Counted from the first letter of the stretch, positions 12,586-24,241 are shown. The stretch: 64,000 bases of DNA from Cyprinodon diabolis (GCA_030533445.1 CM060080.1:4220052-4284051); one strand, 5' to 3'. Notes: generated from the sequence alone by a model not told the origin. Program-made: numbers and translations.

Positions 12586-12838
12586 AAGAATTTGGACGGT
12601 GAAAAAGGGATGGTCAGTGGGTAGCAATGCATCCTTGCAACAAGAAGGTTTTGGGTTTGATTCCTGACCCAGACTCTTTCTGCATGGTTTGCATGTTCTC
12701 CCTGAGCATGCGTGGATTCTCTCTGGGTACTCAGACTTCCTCCCACAGTCCAGAAACACAACTGTTAAATTAATTGGCTTCTCTAAATTGCTGGAAATAG
12801 GCACCAGCCCCCTCCACCACCCTGATTAAGAGAGGATG
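12586..12838 (+). mobile_element. DANA/mermaid-type tRNA-derived SINE
   Basis: The head has a Pol III A-box-like TGGTCAGTGGGTAGC and a B-box-like GGTTTGATTCC at about the right spacing. The body follows with GCATGTTCTCCC, GGGTACTCAGACTTCCTCCC and CAATTAATT-type words and a CACCAGCCCC segment. This is the layout of the DANA/mermaid SINE family described in zebrafish and other fishes. The 3' end runs into GGATGGAT repeats but is split from them by the MITE at 12839. Confidence 0.75.
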
Positions 12839-13129
12839 CACTGCAAAAACCATCTAGAATTAAGTAAAAAAATTCTTAAATTGAGTGTATTTGCCCTTAA
12901 TTTAAGTAGATAAATATGATGATTTGCCAATGGAATTAGTATTTTTACTCCTAAAACAAGATAATTAGATAAAAGGAACTTGAAATAAGACAAAGCAATT
13001 TTTTTTCTTATTTTAAATGTAAATTGTCTTGTTCCATTGGCAAAGTATCTCCATTACCTCCTAAATTCAAGAAAAAATGCACTTAATGTAAGCAAAAATT
13101 ACTCATTTAGATTTCCATTTTTTGCAGTG
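12839..13129. mobile_element. CACTGCAAAAA MITE, copy 2, inserted in the SINE tail
   Basis: CACTGCAAAAACCATCTAGAA opens and GATTTCCATTTTTTGCAGTG closes this 291-bp non-coding element. Its body aligns with 11871-12145. It separates the SINE body (ending GAGAGGATG) from the (GGAT)n tail, so it inserted after the SINE. The duplicated target cannot be read clearly because it lies in the microsatellite. Confidence 0.8.
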
Positions 13130-13202
13130 TGGATGGATGGATGGATGGATGGATGGATGGATGGATGGATGGATGGATGGATGGATGGATGGATAGATAG
13201 AT
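13130..13202 (+). repeat. (GGAT)n microsatellite, SINE 3' tail
   Basis: About fifteen GGAT units end in ATAGATAGATA. The tail matches the (GGAT/GAAT)n end typical of DANA-type SINEs. Confidence 0.9.
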
Positions 13203-13752
13203 AATACTTGACAATAACAAACAAAATAAAAAATATTATTTAAATCAATAAATATATACTCAACAATAACTTTACTATCTTTTGTAAATTTTCAGTAAAA
13301 AAAAATTTCCTCTATAGATCATAGTACACATTATCAAAATACAATCCTTATAAATACATAATAAAATACTATATAAATATATAGTTTTATATTATAGTAT
13401 ATTAACCTGTTTAAATTTGTTTATCATTTTATAATTTATGTAACTGTAGGCTTCATGTCTCATAGTTTGACTTCATTATAAATCTGAATTTTGAATCTGC
13501 ATAAATGTGTGTAATCTCATTGAAAGGTCATTTTAAAATTTTTGTGTCTTTCAATGGGTTTTGACATGTAAGAGATTATTGCGAAATTATCTTTGACATG
13601 TGATTAAAATGAGATTTATTTTGACTGCAGCTGTCAGAGATATGGTCTGACCCAAGATGGCTGCCCTGCAGGCACGTCGGCCTCGCTGCCGGCAGTGTCC
13701 AATGAGGCGTCTACTTATTAATGTCTATGGGTTTTAATATCTATAGGCCTAA
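13203..13752. other. AT-rich unique DNA, no gene seen
   Basis: No coding, RNA or repeat border was recognised between the SINE tail and the hAT element. Confidence 0.5.
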
Positions 13753-13760
13753 TCTGTTAG

Positions 13761-14495
13761 CAGAGGTGTCAAGTAACGAAGTACAAATACTTTGTTACTG
13801 TACTTAAGTACACTTTTTAGGTATCTATACTTACTCCATTACTTATTTTTCTTCCTACTTCTGACTTCTACTCATTACATTTTCACACAAGTATCTGTAC
13901 TTTCTATTCCTTACATTTTTAAAACAAACGTTACTCGTTACTCTTGGCTTCTGTTTAATATTAATAAATATTTATTTCCCGTCATGTGCTCCGTCCAATG
14001 CAGATCATTGGCTCCACCCACATCTGGTCAAAACTAGTTTCCTTGATGAGTCATAGAACGCAAACACTCATCGGTTAGCTAAAGGAAATCATCAGAAGCA
14101 AGCAGGTGTTCTTCAAACTGCTAACGTGAATTGTCTATGTCATGGTACAATGTGGGATTCAGAAAAAGATGTTGAAACGTCTGAAAGGTCGGAAACAGGC
14201 GAGAGCGTATCGGGAGACGGAGACCAACAAGACCTCCCTCATCCTTGGTCCTATCTCAGAGAATTTTTAGAAATAGTCTAAAAATTGAGCTTTCAGTTCC
14301 TATTGTGGCATCTGGCTGTTTTTTTTTAAAGGTTACTTTATACTTTTATACTTTAAGTAGTTTTTGGAGCACATACTTTTTCACTTTTACTTGAGTAAAG
14401 AGATCAAGTTCATACTTCAATTTTTACCAGAGTGTTTTTAAACGGCAGCATCTATACTTCTACCTAAATAACAAATTGTACTTTTGACACCAGTG
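13761..14495 (+). mobile_element. Tol2-like non-autonomous hAT element with perfect 8-bp target duplication
   Basis: The ends are CAGAGGTGTCAA and the complement of CACTGGTGTCAA. The flanks TCTGTTAG (13753-13760 and 14496-14503) are identical, the 8-bp duplication expected of hAT. Inside, from about 14149, a + strand frame reads MWDSEKD..., then an acidic Ser/Glu stretch and PHPWPYLREF before a stop. This is the N-terminal exon of a hAT transposase, cut before the BED zinc-finger cysteines. The rest of the transposase is deleted, so movement would need a partner enzyme. Subterminal TTACTT/AAGTA words are dense, as in Tol2. Confidence 0.9.
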
Positions 14496-14503
14496 TCTGT
14501 TAG

Positions 14504-17500
14504 CAGGGATTTTAGGTTAGCAGCTTGCTGTAGCCACATGCTAAAGGTTTTGTTTATGAAATATCAGGTGTATTATTTTACTACAGTTGATTTCTTTAAA
14601 AATAGAAGAAAGCCAACAAGTTAGAGTAAAATAAACCGTAGTTACTTCATCGCCTGACATGGTGCTTGTCGCTGTCAGGTAATAAACAGCAACAGCAATG
14701 CAGTGATTTTAATACGGCCTGTCAGTAAAGTGTTTATGCGTCTGGCGCTTCACTTCACTTTTGACTCTCATTTTCTCCTCCTGCCTCTAGTTGCTTTAAA
14801 ATAATTCTCTTAAAAGGCTGCTGTTTAGATCTTGGTTAATAATAAAACCCTCTAATTAAAACAACTTATTTTTTTGTATAATATTAACATTTTACCCTAA
14901 TATTATTACATCTTTATGCTCATAACATTATAACTTTATTGTCCTAGGATTATGGCTTTATTTTCATGATTTGAAAAAAAAAAAGGTTTTAATATGGCTG
15001 TTATCCTGCATCATAATGGTATAAAATATAAAATATATATTGGTATTTATTGGTAATAAAAAAAGAAGCTGATTTATTAGCCAATAATATCAATAATGGA
15101 TTTTTTTTCCTAATCACTATAAAGATCATTAATAAATCTCTTTGTACAAGTTTCTGTTCCAGTTCAAAGTGTCAGTATAAACCTTCCTCACCTGCAAAGC
15201 TTTTCCACTATCAGCTGACCAGATCTCCCAGCAGTGTTAATGGTGGAATGTGGCGGCGTAAATCTCCCTAACAAGGAACCTGATTGTTCTGTTAATGTGT
15301 TACTTCCTGTTGGTGACACTTCTTGGGACTGGAGCTGAGAGAACCATGCAAAAAGAAATCCCCACATCAGAGCGACCACAGGGTTGCCAAGGTTTCACTT
15401 AGCCAGTAAGCCAGTCATCCAGCTAACCAGTGAGCATGCCAGCCTGCCAGTGCTGCAGGCAATGTAAGAGATGGACTTCACTAAAGCGGACTGTGACCTG
15501 AGACCTTGCGCAAATAAAAAAAAAACTGATCTGACACTAATACCACAGCACATACACATTTATGATGCACAAACGTTCTAGGCATCAATATACTTTAACA
15601 TTTATATTTCAATATTAGCAGACTCCTGGATTTAAAACTTTGATCCCAAAGGTATTAGAGTCAACACTATCCAAGAATGGAGCGGAACAGCGGCGGAGCT
15701 TCCTCCCCGCTCGCTCTGTATGCGTGGAGATAGCTGTGACCAAGCAGAGTTTCAGCAGAGCGACTGTGAGGCTGAAGAGAAACAGAGACAATCTGGACGA
15801 TCGTGTCAGGAGCAGGTCAGTTCCTTGGCAGAGGAAGTGGGATGTTGCTATGGCAATACGCCTTTTTAAGCACCCAAGAGCCACGGGCTGGGGCAGCATC
15901 GTTTGTGTGAACGCAGTTCAAGAAGCAACAGAAATCAGGGCCTTAATCAGTCAGTGCTGATACGGGGGTGATGGGCCGCGGGGCGGAGGGTTGTTTGGAA
16001 AAAGAGCCTTAACCCAAACCCAGGCACTCACCCATAGTTGGATCCACACACAAACAGCACAATTAAGCAGATGAGGTGATTTTTGCTTTTATTCTTCATT
16101 AATGTTAGAATTAAATCCCACTCATGAAAGCTCTTTGCATGAATCAGAGAATATTCTCAGTAAAAAAAAAAAAAAAAAAAGCATCACTTAGTTGCACATA
16201 TGCTTCAGTGTGTGCTACTCCTGTTGGCACCCTTCATGGTGACAAAAAAGTAGTTAAGAAAGAAACTTGTGTCAGTCTGCCGAGTTTGTGTCTTCTCCCT
16301 CCAAGGCTCTGAAAGTCTGCAGAGGAAATCTATCCTGAAGTTGTGTTATGAAACTTAATAACTGACCGACCATCTGATTCACACCCTTTCTGTCCAAGAC
16401 GTGGCACATATTTATTTCCAGCAAGCGATTGCATCAAATTTGTCCTGTTTTTAACTTTGTTAGAAGAAAAAAAAAAAGCATGCTTGGCGGATGAACGGTA
16501 CACACTGGTGGCTGCAGGGAGCCAAAAGCACTTTATTTATGTTTGGATGGTAGTGGGTGCTCAGTTCTGCTTGGCACAGACAGTGAGCTGTGGTCTTTGG
16601 CACCGCTTCGTCTCCATCCTGTCCCCCTGACATACACTTCTCCCCATCTCAACTGGGCCTCCGTAGCATCTAGTCTGTCTTTAGAAGCTCACAGTATATT
16701 TTGATGTACTTGAAAACCTGTGTGGATGCAGATCTACACCCTACAAGAAGTATAAATTTTAAATTGTGTTAAATGGAGGTTAAAATAAACAGGAAATGTT
16801 TTACCTAATTTTGTAAGTTAATAAAAGAAGTTAATATGGATTTATTAAAAAAGTGGGATGAATCTGAAAGTCGTAGGGAAATCATATTAAAATGTCTAAT
16901 CATTCTGGCTTAAACATGTAACTAAACTTGCTTGTGAACTTTCAGCCACAACAATCCCGCCCCCTTGATAATCGACCAATCACATTCACTTTATTCACTC
17001 GTGTAAAGAATTCAGAAATGCAACGGTTGGAACAGCCGCTTCCCTACGACTTTAAGCATTTGTTTTCTTTACTTAGGCTTGCAGTAAATAAAAAGCACAA
17101 ATACAGTTTATCTGAAAATTTGATTAACTTTGATTATTTGGAAAAAGATGAAAATCATTGTAGCAGTATAGCATAGACATATGCAAACACTGTAAAGTTA
17201 CAGTGTGTGCATACTGCACTTGTTTAGGCTTATCTTGCATGACTTTCCACAGCAATATGTTATTATATCTCAGTTTAAAACACTCCTTACAAACCCTACT
17301 AAATCTTTTGGCATATGCAACTTTTTGCTTCATGGTTTTCACAGATGCCTTCGGGGCCGTGAAAACACTGGATTTTAGAAAAAAAATTCTCCCTGACTCA
17401 AAAGTTGGACTAGAAACCCCACATCCGTATCTTCAGGTAACACAGAGTACATGTCAGACTTAATAATATTACTTTAGCGATAGTTTCAAGGTGTTGATTT

Positions 17501-18163
17501 ATTGTATATCTCGTACCATGTCTTTCGGTTGTGCTGTTCTTTTTTCATCTCGTTACAGGTGATGAAGCAGACTGAAAATGTTTTGTCATTGTCTCCTTTC
17601 TATCTCTTCTTCCTTTCATCTTTTCTCTTTTTTCTTTTTTTTCCTTTTTTCCTTCTGTTTTTCTGCTCTATTTACATTGCAGTGTCAATATAAACTGTAA
17701 AACTCCCCGCATAATTATAATAAAGCTATTTCTATGCATGAAACAAGTGGAGCAGTATGGCAATGGCCATACCGCTACACTTGTGAAAGTAAAATCTGTT
17801 GGGCTCTTTTTGGCATCAAGACAATTATTCTTATTGCCACATTGCCAGACAGGACACTGTAAAAAAAAAAAGTTGGACTAGAAAACACAATGATCAGCCT
17901 AGCAAATTCAAAAACTGGACTAACAAACATTAGACTCAAACATTACACTAGCAAATAATTAAAAAAATAGAATTGCAAACACAACAATCAAACTAGCAAA
18001 CAACAAAATTAGAGACAAAATTAGAAAAAGCAAAGATATGAATGTCAAATATAATTGATGCAATCACATCAAACACATGCAAAGCAAAACTGTATTTTGC
18101 CAGTAGAAAAAAAAAGTGAAGAAAAGGTACAAACTAGCTCTGCATAATGGAAGAGCTCCAGAA
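14504..18163. other. unique DNA, no gene seen
   Basis: This is a long region of mixed composition with A runs (for example 16162-16179) and a pyrimidine-rich run (17590-17660). Open frames near 15640-15960 on both strands share no domain with any family I know and lack splice or start support. A segment at 16860-16920 (TCGTAGGGAAATCATATTAAAATG) resembles 61711-61735 and is a decayed dispersed repeat. Confidence 0.45.
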
Positions 18164-18184
18164 ACCCTAACCTAACCCTAACCC
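18164..18184 (-). repeat. short interstitial telomere-like repeat
   Basis: AACCCTAACCTAACCCTAACCC is just over three CCCTAA units, one of them short by a base. It may be a relic of double-strand break repair or chance. Confidence 0.6.
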
Positions 18185-18514
18185 AGAAGACTAGGGGGAG
18201 GCAACCATCATCCCATAAGGGACCAGAGTCGAGCCACTAGACCAGGGGTAACCGATCAAAAATCAGTGGGGTCTGGATAAAGTAAATCATCAACCAGTAA
18301 AGGTCCTGAGAAATGTTTACAATTAATCTGTTACTTTAAACAGAATTAAAATAACACTGAAATAAAATGAGGTGTTTAAGCATCCATATTATACATTGAC
18401 TTTTTAAATAGAAAAACATAAAAGAAAAATAGAACATTTTCCCATTTTAAAATCTAAAGTGTTTTTTTTTTTTTTTAAATAGAGAACAACATATATATAC
18501 CAGTTTGGTATATA

Positions 18515-19442
18515 CAGGGTTCCTGCGGGTCCTTAAAAAGTCTTAAAAGGCATTGAATTCCTCAAAATAAAACTAAGGCCTTAATTGGTAATAAAATGTC
18601 TTAAATTACTCTTTCGTATGTCTTAATTTTTAAAACATCATAAATAGGATTATTTTTATTATGATTTATTTTTGTAATAAAACACTAAAATTGACCTTTT
18701 TTTTTTTATTTAAAAAAAATAACGGCTCGCCATTATTGGTTCCGTCCCGATAGCGGAACCAATAAAAGCGTTGTTGCGGCCGGGACATTTGGGAGATGCG
18801 CCATTAACTTTTTGTCTGGAAAATATGAGCAAGTGTAAATGTAACCAAAATTGTCTCCAGCCAAGAGTTTTCTCCATGGCTAAAACCAGGGAACATACAT
18901 GAGGCTCAGTGGATTTTGTTCAAGAAGTCAAGCTCGGAACGATGGGAATTAAGGCAGTGGAGTCACACATGCGAAGCACGAAACACAAAGCGTCAAAATG
19001 GAGTTACAGAGAAACAGCCGGTATTTCTCAGTTTAGTTCCACCCTTGTCTCTGCAACGCCTCCACTTATCACCAAATCAAACATACTAAGAAAACCATAC
19101 AAAGTAAAATAGCTGCAAAAAAGACTTAGCACTGGTTATGTTGGGGCTTTAAAACTGATTGGTTTTGTTCCCTGCTAAAACAAAGTTTGTGAATTCAGTT
19201 AAATAATTGTTAAAATATATCTGTCATTTGTGTGTTTTTAGCTTTCTTCCTGTATGGGAAGCTTTTCAAAATTTGAAACATTAGTGCAGTGGTTTATGTT
19301 AAAATAAACCTTTGGGTTAAGTTGTCGCAAGCAGGTTTTTCTTGTGTTTCTTGTGAATTTGGTCTTAAATTTTTATTTCAAGTGGCATTAAAAAGTCTTA
19401 AAAAGTCTTGAATTTAACTTGCCTTACGCTAGAGGAACCCTG
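18515..19442 (+). mobile_element. hAT element with CAGGGTTCCT ends nested in copy 1
   Basis: CAGGGTTCCTGCGGG... opens and ...AGGAACCCTG closes this 928-bp element, a 10-bp perfect inverted end. The flanks are GGTATATA and TATATAGA. The corresponding uninterrupted site in the other hAT copy reads CAGTTTGATATATA, so TATATA is the duplicated target, possibly GTATATA. The subterminal regions carry many AAAAAGTCTTAAA words. The interior holds a transposase remnant at 18826-19112. Confidence 0.9.
18826..19112 (+). pseudogene. hAT transposase zinc-finger exon remnant
   Basis: An ATG at 18826 starts MSKCKCNQN, and after one stop the frame resumes and reads LGTMGIKAVESHMRSTKHK near 18935-18991. This GTMG.KA.ESH....KH pattern is the second half of a BED/C2H2-like DNA-binding domain at the N terminus of one teleost hAT transposase group. 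The first cysteine pair is lost to the break, and no catalytic domain follows. It is a dead fragment that identifies the element as hAT. The element at 58216 carries the start of the same domain. Confidence 0.7.
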
Positions 19443-19868
19443 TATATAGAAAATTTCCTAATTTACATATTTTATAAAACACCTGAACTGACCGCTTTGT
19501 TTGAATGGAGACTAAGCCATTCTCAAGCACATATCAAGGTGCTCATTTTGAGCCTGGATCCAGATTTATTTCTGATTCTGTTCATGGTGGAGAATCCTGC
19601 TTCACAGCAGCAGGTTGAGCCAAACATCCTCTAAATGTGCAGGGTCATCTTTGAGCACGCCATTTCACTTTTCTTTCACCAGTTCACCGCAGTTCTTCCA
19701 GCAGTCCACACTTTCTCTGCTCTCTTTTTCTCATCTGTGTCTAAAAGTAGCAGCAGCAGCAACCCAGACTGACAGCTCATTGGCTAATTTGAATCACGTG
19801 CAGCCTGGTGCTGGACGCAAGCGGCGCAAGTCAAGTTAGACACTGTCGTCAGACAACATGCGGTCATT

Positions 19869-21620
19869 TCTAAATGTTTTAAATCAGTTTGGGTCTGACT
19901 TAGCCAGCAGGTGGGTCTGGATCCGGATCCTGGTCCACTAATCCGTGGCCTGTGCACTAGGCCCTTAGTAAAGGCATAAAATTAAACCAAAAAGAAATTG
20001 AGTGCTTCAAACAATTAGAAAGAAAACTGCTTTCTTTCCTCAGGATGTCCCATAAGGATCAGGTCTGTAGACGCTAACTCGTATTAATGCCTGTTTTCTG
20101 ATCGCATACATGTTGACGATTGTCTCCCATTTTTTAGCTGGAACTCTGTTATGCTGTACTAGTTTATAAATTTTCCTAACTTGCTGTTGTTTTTACTTCC
20201 TGCAGCATTTTCCTTTTATGTGTTTTGTGTGTAATTCTTAATTTTATATTTGCTAGTGGGATTTTTGAGGTTGCTAATTCCATTATTAAGTTAGCTCATT
20301 TTTGAGTTTGTAAAACCTTTTGAATTTGCTGTGAAGTCATGTATTTACACGTCATTCAATCACCTCAATCATCATGTTTTTCCTCCCACTTCACTTTCCA
20401 AATATGTTTGATGTGGAGAAATGTTCCCATTAATAATTGTTCGGAATACCATTTTATACATAGAAAAAGCTTTAAAACTATCCATCCATCGTAGTTACTT
20501 TCAGGAGCCCCTATATTACCCAACAATCTTCTTGCAGCTTCAATGTTTCCTTTAACACTACTCTCCCTTTTACCTTGAATATCTCCCCATCTGTAAAAAA
20601 ATAAATGACTTCTGTTTCTCATAAAGTGTTAGAAGAAGCAGGACGAGTCGTCTAAGAAGGAAGCAAAGGATTCTTCCTGTGTGTCAAACCTCTGTTCAGA
20701 CTCATACCTAGATTTTGTGCTCTGGGTTCTCTCAACTGGTTGCATCCAGAGAAACTGAGGACTGGAAAGAGGGTGGCTCTGGTCAGGCAGGCAGGCAGGC
20801 CGTCCGCGGCCAGATAACGACTGATACTGGGACTAATTCGGTCATGTGCTGTGCTGCCGGATGACGAGAGGCTGATAAAGAAAACAGCAGGAGGAGGATG
20901 TGAACTCTCCAGATCAGGGGTGTTGCACAAGACAATGCTGCACTGAGGCAAGAGATTAAATTAAAGTAATCAACACAAACCTCACGTAAATACTACCAGA
21001 CCTTTGTCCTTTAGTGGCCTTTCGTTATTTTTAACACTTCCTACATTGGATACAGTTGGTGCTCATTAAACGCTCACCTGCGATGGTGTCCCAATGGCTT
21101 TCAAGGATTTCCAAGAAGTAATAATAGAAATTAAGTCAAAGCACTGAATAGGAAGGTGGTCCCAACTTTTAAATGGTAGAAGATTTACGTTCTATTTTAA
21201 TACATTTGTTATCTAGGTTTAAGAATTTAAATCTTCTTCAAGATGTTATTCCAACTCTGCAAAAACTGATCTAGAAAAATGATCACACAAATATGGATTA
21301 GTGAGAGTTAAAAGATAAACAATAAAATACCGCACTGTAAAGTGTTTTAACAATCTAAATCTGTGCACCTGGAGAATAAATAACCAATATACAGTAATGG
21401 ATATTTGAAAATAGCAGCAACATCAGAGATGTGCAAAATGACAGCAGCATGTTATTTAACTAAGAAACTGTGCAAAATCCACATGAATGTAACAACTGAT
21501 TGAGGTTTTTGGGAACAGTGGTGGTTATAGAGTCTTACAGTTGCTGGGAGGAAGGATCTGTGATAACGCTCGATGGTGCATATATGGTGCAGCAGTCTGC
21601 AGACGTAAAAAAATGCAAAA
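19869..21620. other. unique DNA, no gene seen
   Basis: No family-level protein signal, RNA gene or clear repeat border. A GCAAAAACTGATCTAGAAA word at 21258 resembles the start of the CACTGCAAAAA MITE and may belong with the fossil that follows. Confidence 0.45.
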
Positions 21621-21624
21621 ATAT

Positions 21625-21868
21625 AAAAAATTTGTGCATTAGCCCTTAATTTAAGTGGGTCCATAAGATGAGCTGCCAAAGGAATTATGTTTTTGCCTAA
21701 ATGGGAGGATCAGATATTGCGCAACGGAAACAAGGTGATTTTTTTTCTTAGTTTAATCATAAATCATCTCATTCCGTTAAAAAGTTTCTAACTTGCTGAA
21801 AGCAAACCATTAAAAATATGCTGCTTTTAAGAAAAGTTTAATACTTATGTTTAAATTTTTGCACTGCA
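21625..21868. mobile_element. decayed CACTGCAAAAA MITE, copy 3
   Basis: AGCCCTTAATTTAAGTGGG, a GGAATTA...TTTTTGCCT block, a TTCTTAGTTTAATCATAAATCATCTCATTCCGTT segment and a closing TTTTTGCACTGC follow the order of the two better copies at 11871 and 12839 at lower identity. It is an old insertion. Confidence 0.5.
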
Positions 21869-22381
21869 TTTAGGCTTAAAACAGATATTTTGTCTGACTT
21901 GCAGCTTCCTTGTTGGGGATTGTTAAGTTTATTTTTTCTAAATGTATAGAAGTCTTCTAAATCAGCTTTATTCAAAGAGAAATTATGTTAAATGCTTCCA
22001 TCTCATCTTTTCCTTCCAGGATTTGGGGGTTTAAGCAATTTTTAAAGGGGATATTTTCCAACACTTTGTTTTAGGAGAAGCAAACTTTATGGTTTAACCC
22101 TTTAGAGAATTCTGTAACTGTTAAGGCGGGATACACTGTATGACATTTTAAATCATACGCAGCTACATCTCAAACTGTGTGATGACACCTCAGATAAAAA
22201 ATTTACAGCTCACAACATTTTGTTCTTACACTAGAATGAAAGTCGGAATCAGTGCCGCACAGAGATGGTGCTGGTTGAATTCTCCTTTTCAGAAGTAAAG
22301 GAAAAGAAGAAGATGAATTCCCTTGTTCGCTCATGCACAGTACCAAAGGTCGAGGTAAGTCAGGTCATAGCTCCGCCTTAA

Positions 22382-22888
22382 AGCTACAGTGTGTAATAAT
22401 TACAGGGATATACAGTCAGAAATGTAATATATTATACATAACTATGTTATTTATCATCATCTACGAGCTCAGCCTCTTAACCTTAATATTTGCGTTGCCT
22501 TAGAATTCGTTATTTATAATTACATAGGAGTGGGTCTCGCAGCCATGGAGGCAGACATCTTTGCGCTACGGCAGCGCAGAGCCAACAAACTAGCGATTGC
22601 GAGATCGCCAAAACGTCACAACGATGTAGAAAAAATAACGGGTATATTTATTATCTTAAGTCTACATGAAATCTATACCGTATACAGACTAATGAAATAC
22701 TATCTGTAAAATTATCTATGTAAACAAACCTCATCACTTGAGAAGGTAGGTGATGCGGACGTCGTGGAAGACATTTTGTCCCGTAACGCTCGCCGTACTG
22801 TTGGGGGGGGGGGGAGGCGGTGGGGGGGAGATGTTCATGTTGCTGCGGTCTGACCGCTAGATGTCGCTAAAAGTTACACAATGTAGCT
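22382..22888. mobile_element. TTAA-flanked DNA transposon A (Kolobok- or piggyBac-type MITE)
   Basis: TTAA (22378-22381) is followed by AGCTACAGTGTGTAA, and the right end is the complement of AGCTACATTGTGTAA followed by TTAA (22889-22892). These are 15-bp inverted ends with one mismatch inside a TTAA duplication. The 507-bp interior has an ATG at 22544 with a 44-codon frame (MEADIFALRQRR...) of unknown family, and a G12 run at 22803 next to other G runs that could form a G-quadruplex. The right TTAA is also the left TTAA of the next element. Confidence 0.8.
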
Positions 22889-23071
22889 TTAAAGGAAAAG
22901 TCCAGTCAGCAAGGAATGACCACTGGGTCAATATTTATGCCTAAAACTATTTAATAAATTTAGCATTAATCAGTAAAAAAATAAAAGCTATATTTTTCGA
23001 GGTGATCACTGAGTCTGGGAGCGGCCATTTTTGCCAAATATAGTAACCCCTCCCTCCTGCCATCTTCCAGC

Positions 23072-23519
23072 AGTGACGTCACGGTGCGGTAAGCCTAGCG
23101 CCATTCTCCCCGCTTTACAAGCAAAATCAATAGGAACTACTAGACACATCTGCAATCAACAACAATTATTGAAGACTTCCAGAGGACTTCACCATTGAAA
23201 TTCACCAGAGCTATAGTGAAACTGACAATGCCCACGTGCATGGCAGCTGGATGCTGGAATACATCGGGTAAAAGTGAAAAAAAGAGTTATTCCACCTTTC
23301 TGATTCCTGATCCTCCACGGACGGGTTGGTCGTTGGATCGGCAACTTGAAGAGGGAGGATTTGCCATCGAACTTCTGGTCAGAGAAAAAACCCGTAATAT
23401 GTAGCCAACATTTGGAAGAAGAATGTTTTCAAGATGACTTGGATAATAGCGCGTTGTGACAAACACCAGATACAGCACTGGGACTTGATCAACAGCCGAT
23501 ACCGCACCGTGACGTCACT
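23072..23519. repeat. 20-bp perfect inverted repeat with CRE palindromes
   Basis: AGTGACGTCACGGTGCGGTA at 23072-23091 is repeated in reverse complement at 23500-23519, bracketing the THAP exon. Each arm holds TGACGTCA, the ATF/CREB consensus. The right arm is also conserved in the second copy (50634-50653). It could be an internal binding site for the transposase or a promoter element. Confidence 0.85.
23228..23457 (+). pseudogene. THAP-domain transposase fragment, frameshifted
   Basis: The frame from ATG 23228 reads MPTCMAAGCWNTSGKS...FLIPDPP, giving the first two zinc ligands (Cys4, Cys9) and the IPDPP turn of a C2CH THAP domain. After a frameshift near 23350 the neighbouring frame continues DLPSNFWSEKKPVICSQH and ends with a stop at 23457. 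CSQH supplies the last Cys and His ligands. All four ligands are present, but in two frames, and the catalytic part of the transposase is absent. The family role is DNA binding to the element's ends; this copy cannot make an intact domain. Confidence 0.8.
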
Positions 23520-23521
23520 AA

Positions 23522-23535
23522 CCAGTAGGTGGCAG
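23522..23535 (+). promoter_or_regulatory. CTCF-type motif inside element B
   Basis: CCAGTAGGTGGCAG fits every position of the CTCF core consensus CCASYAGRKGGCRS. The site is conserved in the second copy of the element at 50657. Binding is not shown by sequence alone. Confidence 0.5.
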
Positions 23536-23693
23536 TAGTGTTCTTTGACAAACATGGATGCCTCAAGTAAAGCACATTGAAATCGAAATTACTCTTAATT
23601 TAAAACACTTATCATTCATTGAACAGTATGTAATAAATTTATTTTTTAATTTCAGAAGTTTGAATTCTGATTGTGACGGGACTTTTCCTTTAA

Positions 23694-24233
23694 CAGCAGG
23701 ATATGATCACTTAATGAAGGCAGTTAGATTTCTTCTAACCATAAGATTCCTGATCTGGATGAGTTCCTGAGAGGCCAGTCGCCCCTTTTACCCCCTGGTC
23801 ATGACACACCGCCGGACGTATGATGACGCTCGATCTAAAAAAATTCTCCTACGACTGAAAAAGTGCCCCAAAAAGGGCAAAACGATCAGCATTTGCCTGC
23901 ACTTAAATGTGCTGCTGTTTTTTTTTTTCCAGTTTGTGTGTCATGTTTAGGTGAATGACACATCTAGTTTGAGATTAGGAAACATTGACTGTAAGCCAGC
24001 GAGCAAAATTAGTCAAAAAGACATTGAAAAAACGACAAAATTTACATCCTAACGACGTCTGTATTTGGGTAAAAGGGAAAGGTGAAAATACTAGAAAATC
24101 CAGTTTTCAACGCCTATTATTGGACTAAAGTGGGTCAAAATCAGACCGACCAAACACAGCCCAAATTTCAACAACAATTTCTGGACTAAATCAAGATTAT
24201 GACGAACCGACCAGATTTAGCAGGAAAACCAAC
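23694..24233. other. unique DNA, no gene seen
   Basis: Sequence between the TTAA element and the hAT copy, with no coding or RNA signal recognised. Confidence 0.45.
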
Positions 24234-24241
24234 GTCTAGTA

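Larger units (their letters stand above)
18243..19868 (-). mobile_element. Charlie-like hAT element, copy 1, interrupted
   Basis: It starts CAGGGGTAACCGATC and aligns in order with 24242-25029: GATAAAGTAAATCATCAACCAGTAAAGG, the TTTAAACAGA block, GTGCTCATTTTGAGCCTGGATCC and GCAGCAGCAACCCAGACTGACAGCTC. The minus strand around 19540-19620 encodes CEAGFST, a word of the hAT C-terminal dimerisation region. The alignment to copy 2 is broken at 18515-19442 by a second transposon. Copy 1's right end has decayed past about 19868. Confidence 0.75.
22893..23689 (+). mobile_element. Kolobok-like TTAA element B carrying a THAP domain
   Basis: AGGAAAAGTCCAGTCA at the left and the complement of AGGAAAAGTCCCGTCA at the right lie between TTAA at 22889-22892 and 23690-23693. 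The 797-bp element carries a broken THAP-domain frame. A TTAA target with a THAP protein is the combination that defines the Kolobok superfamily; P elements also use THAP but make 8-bp duplications. Inside is a perfect 20-bp inverted repeat (23072-23091 against 23500-23519) containing the CRE palindrome TGACGTCA, and a CTCF-like site at 23522. A second copy lies at 49697-50816. Confidence 0.85.

Noticed and set aside
15615..15960. Overlapping 94- and 106-codon frames on both strands
   Set aside because: No domain, no splice sites and no start context. Overlap on both strands is expected by chance in a balanced region.
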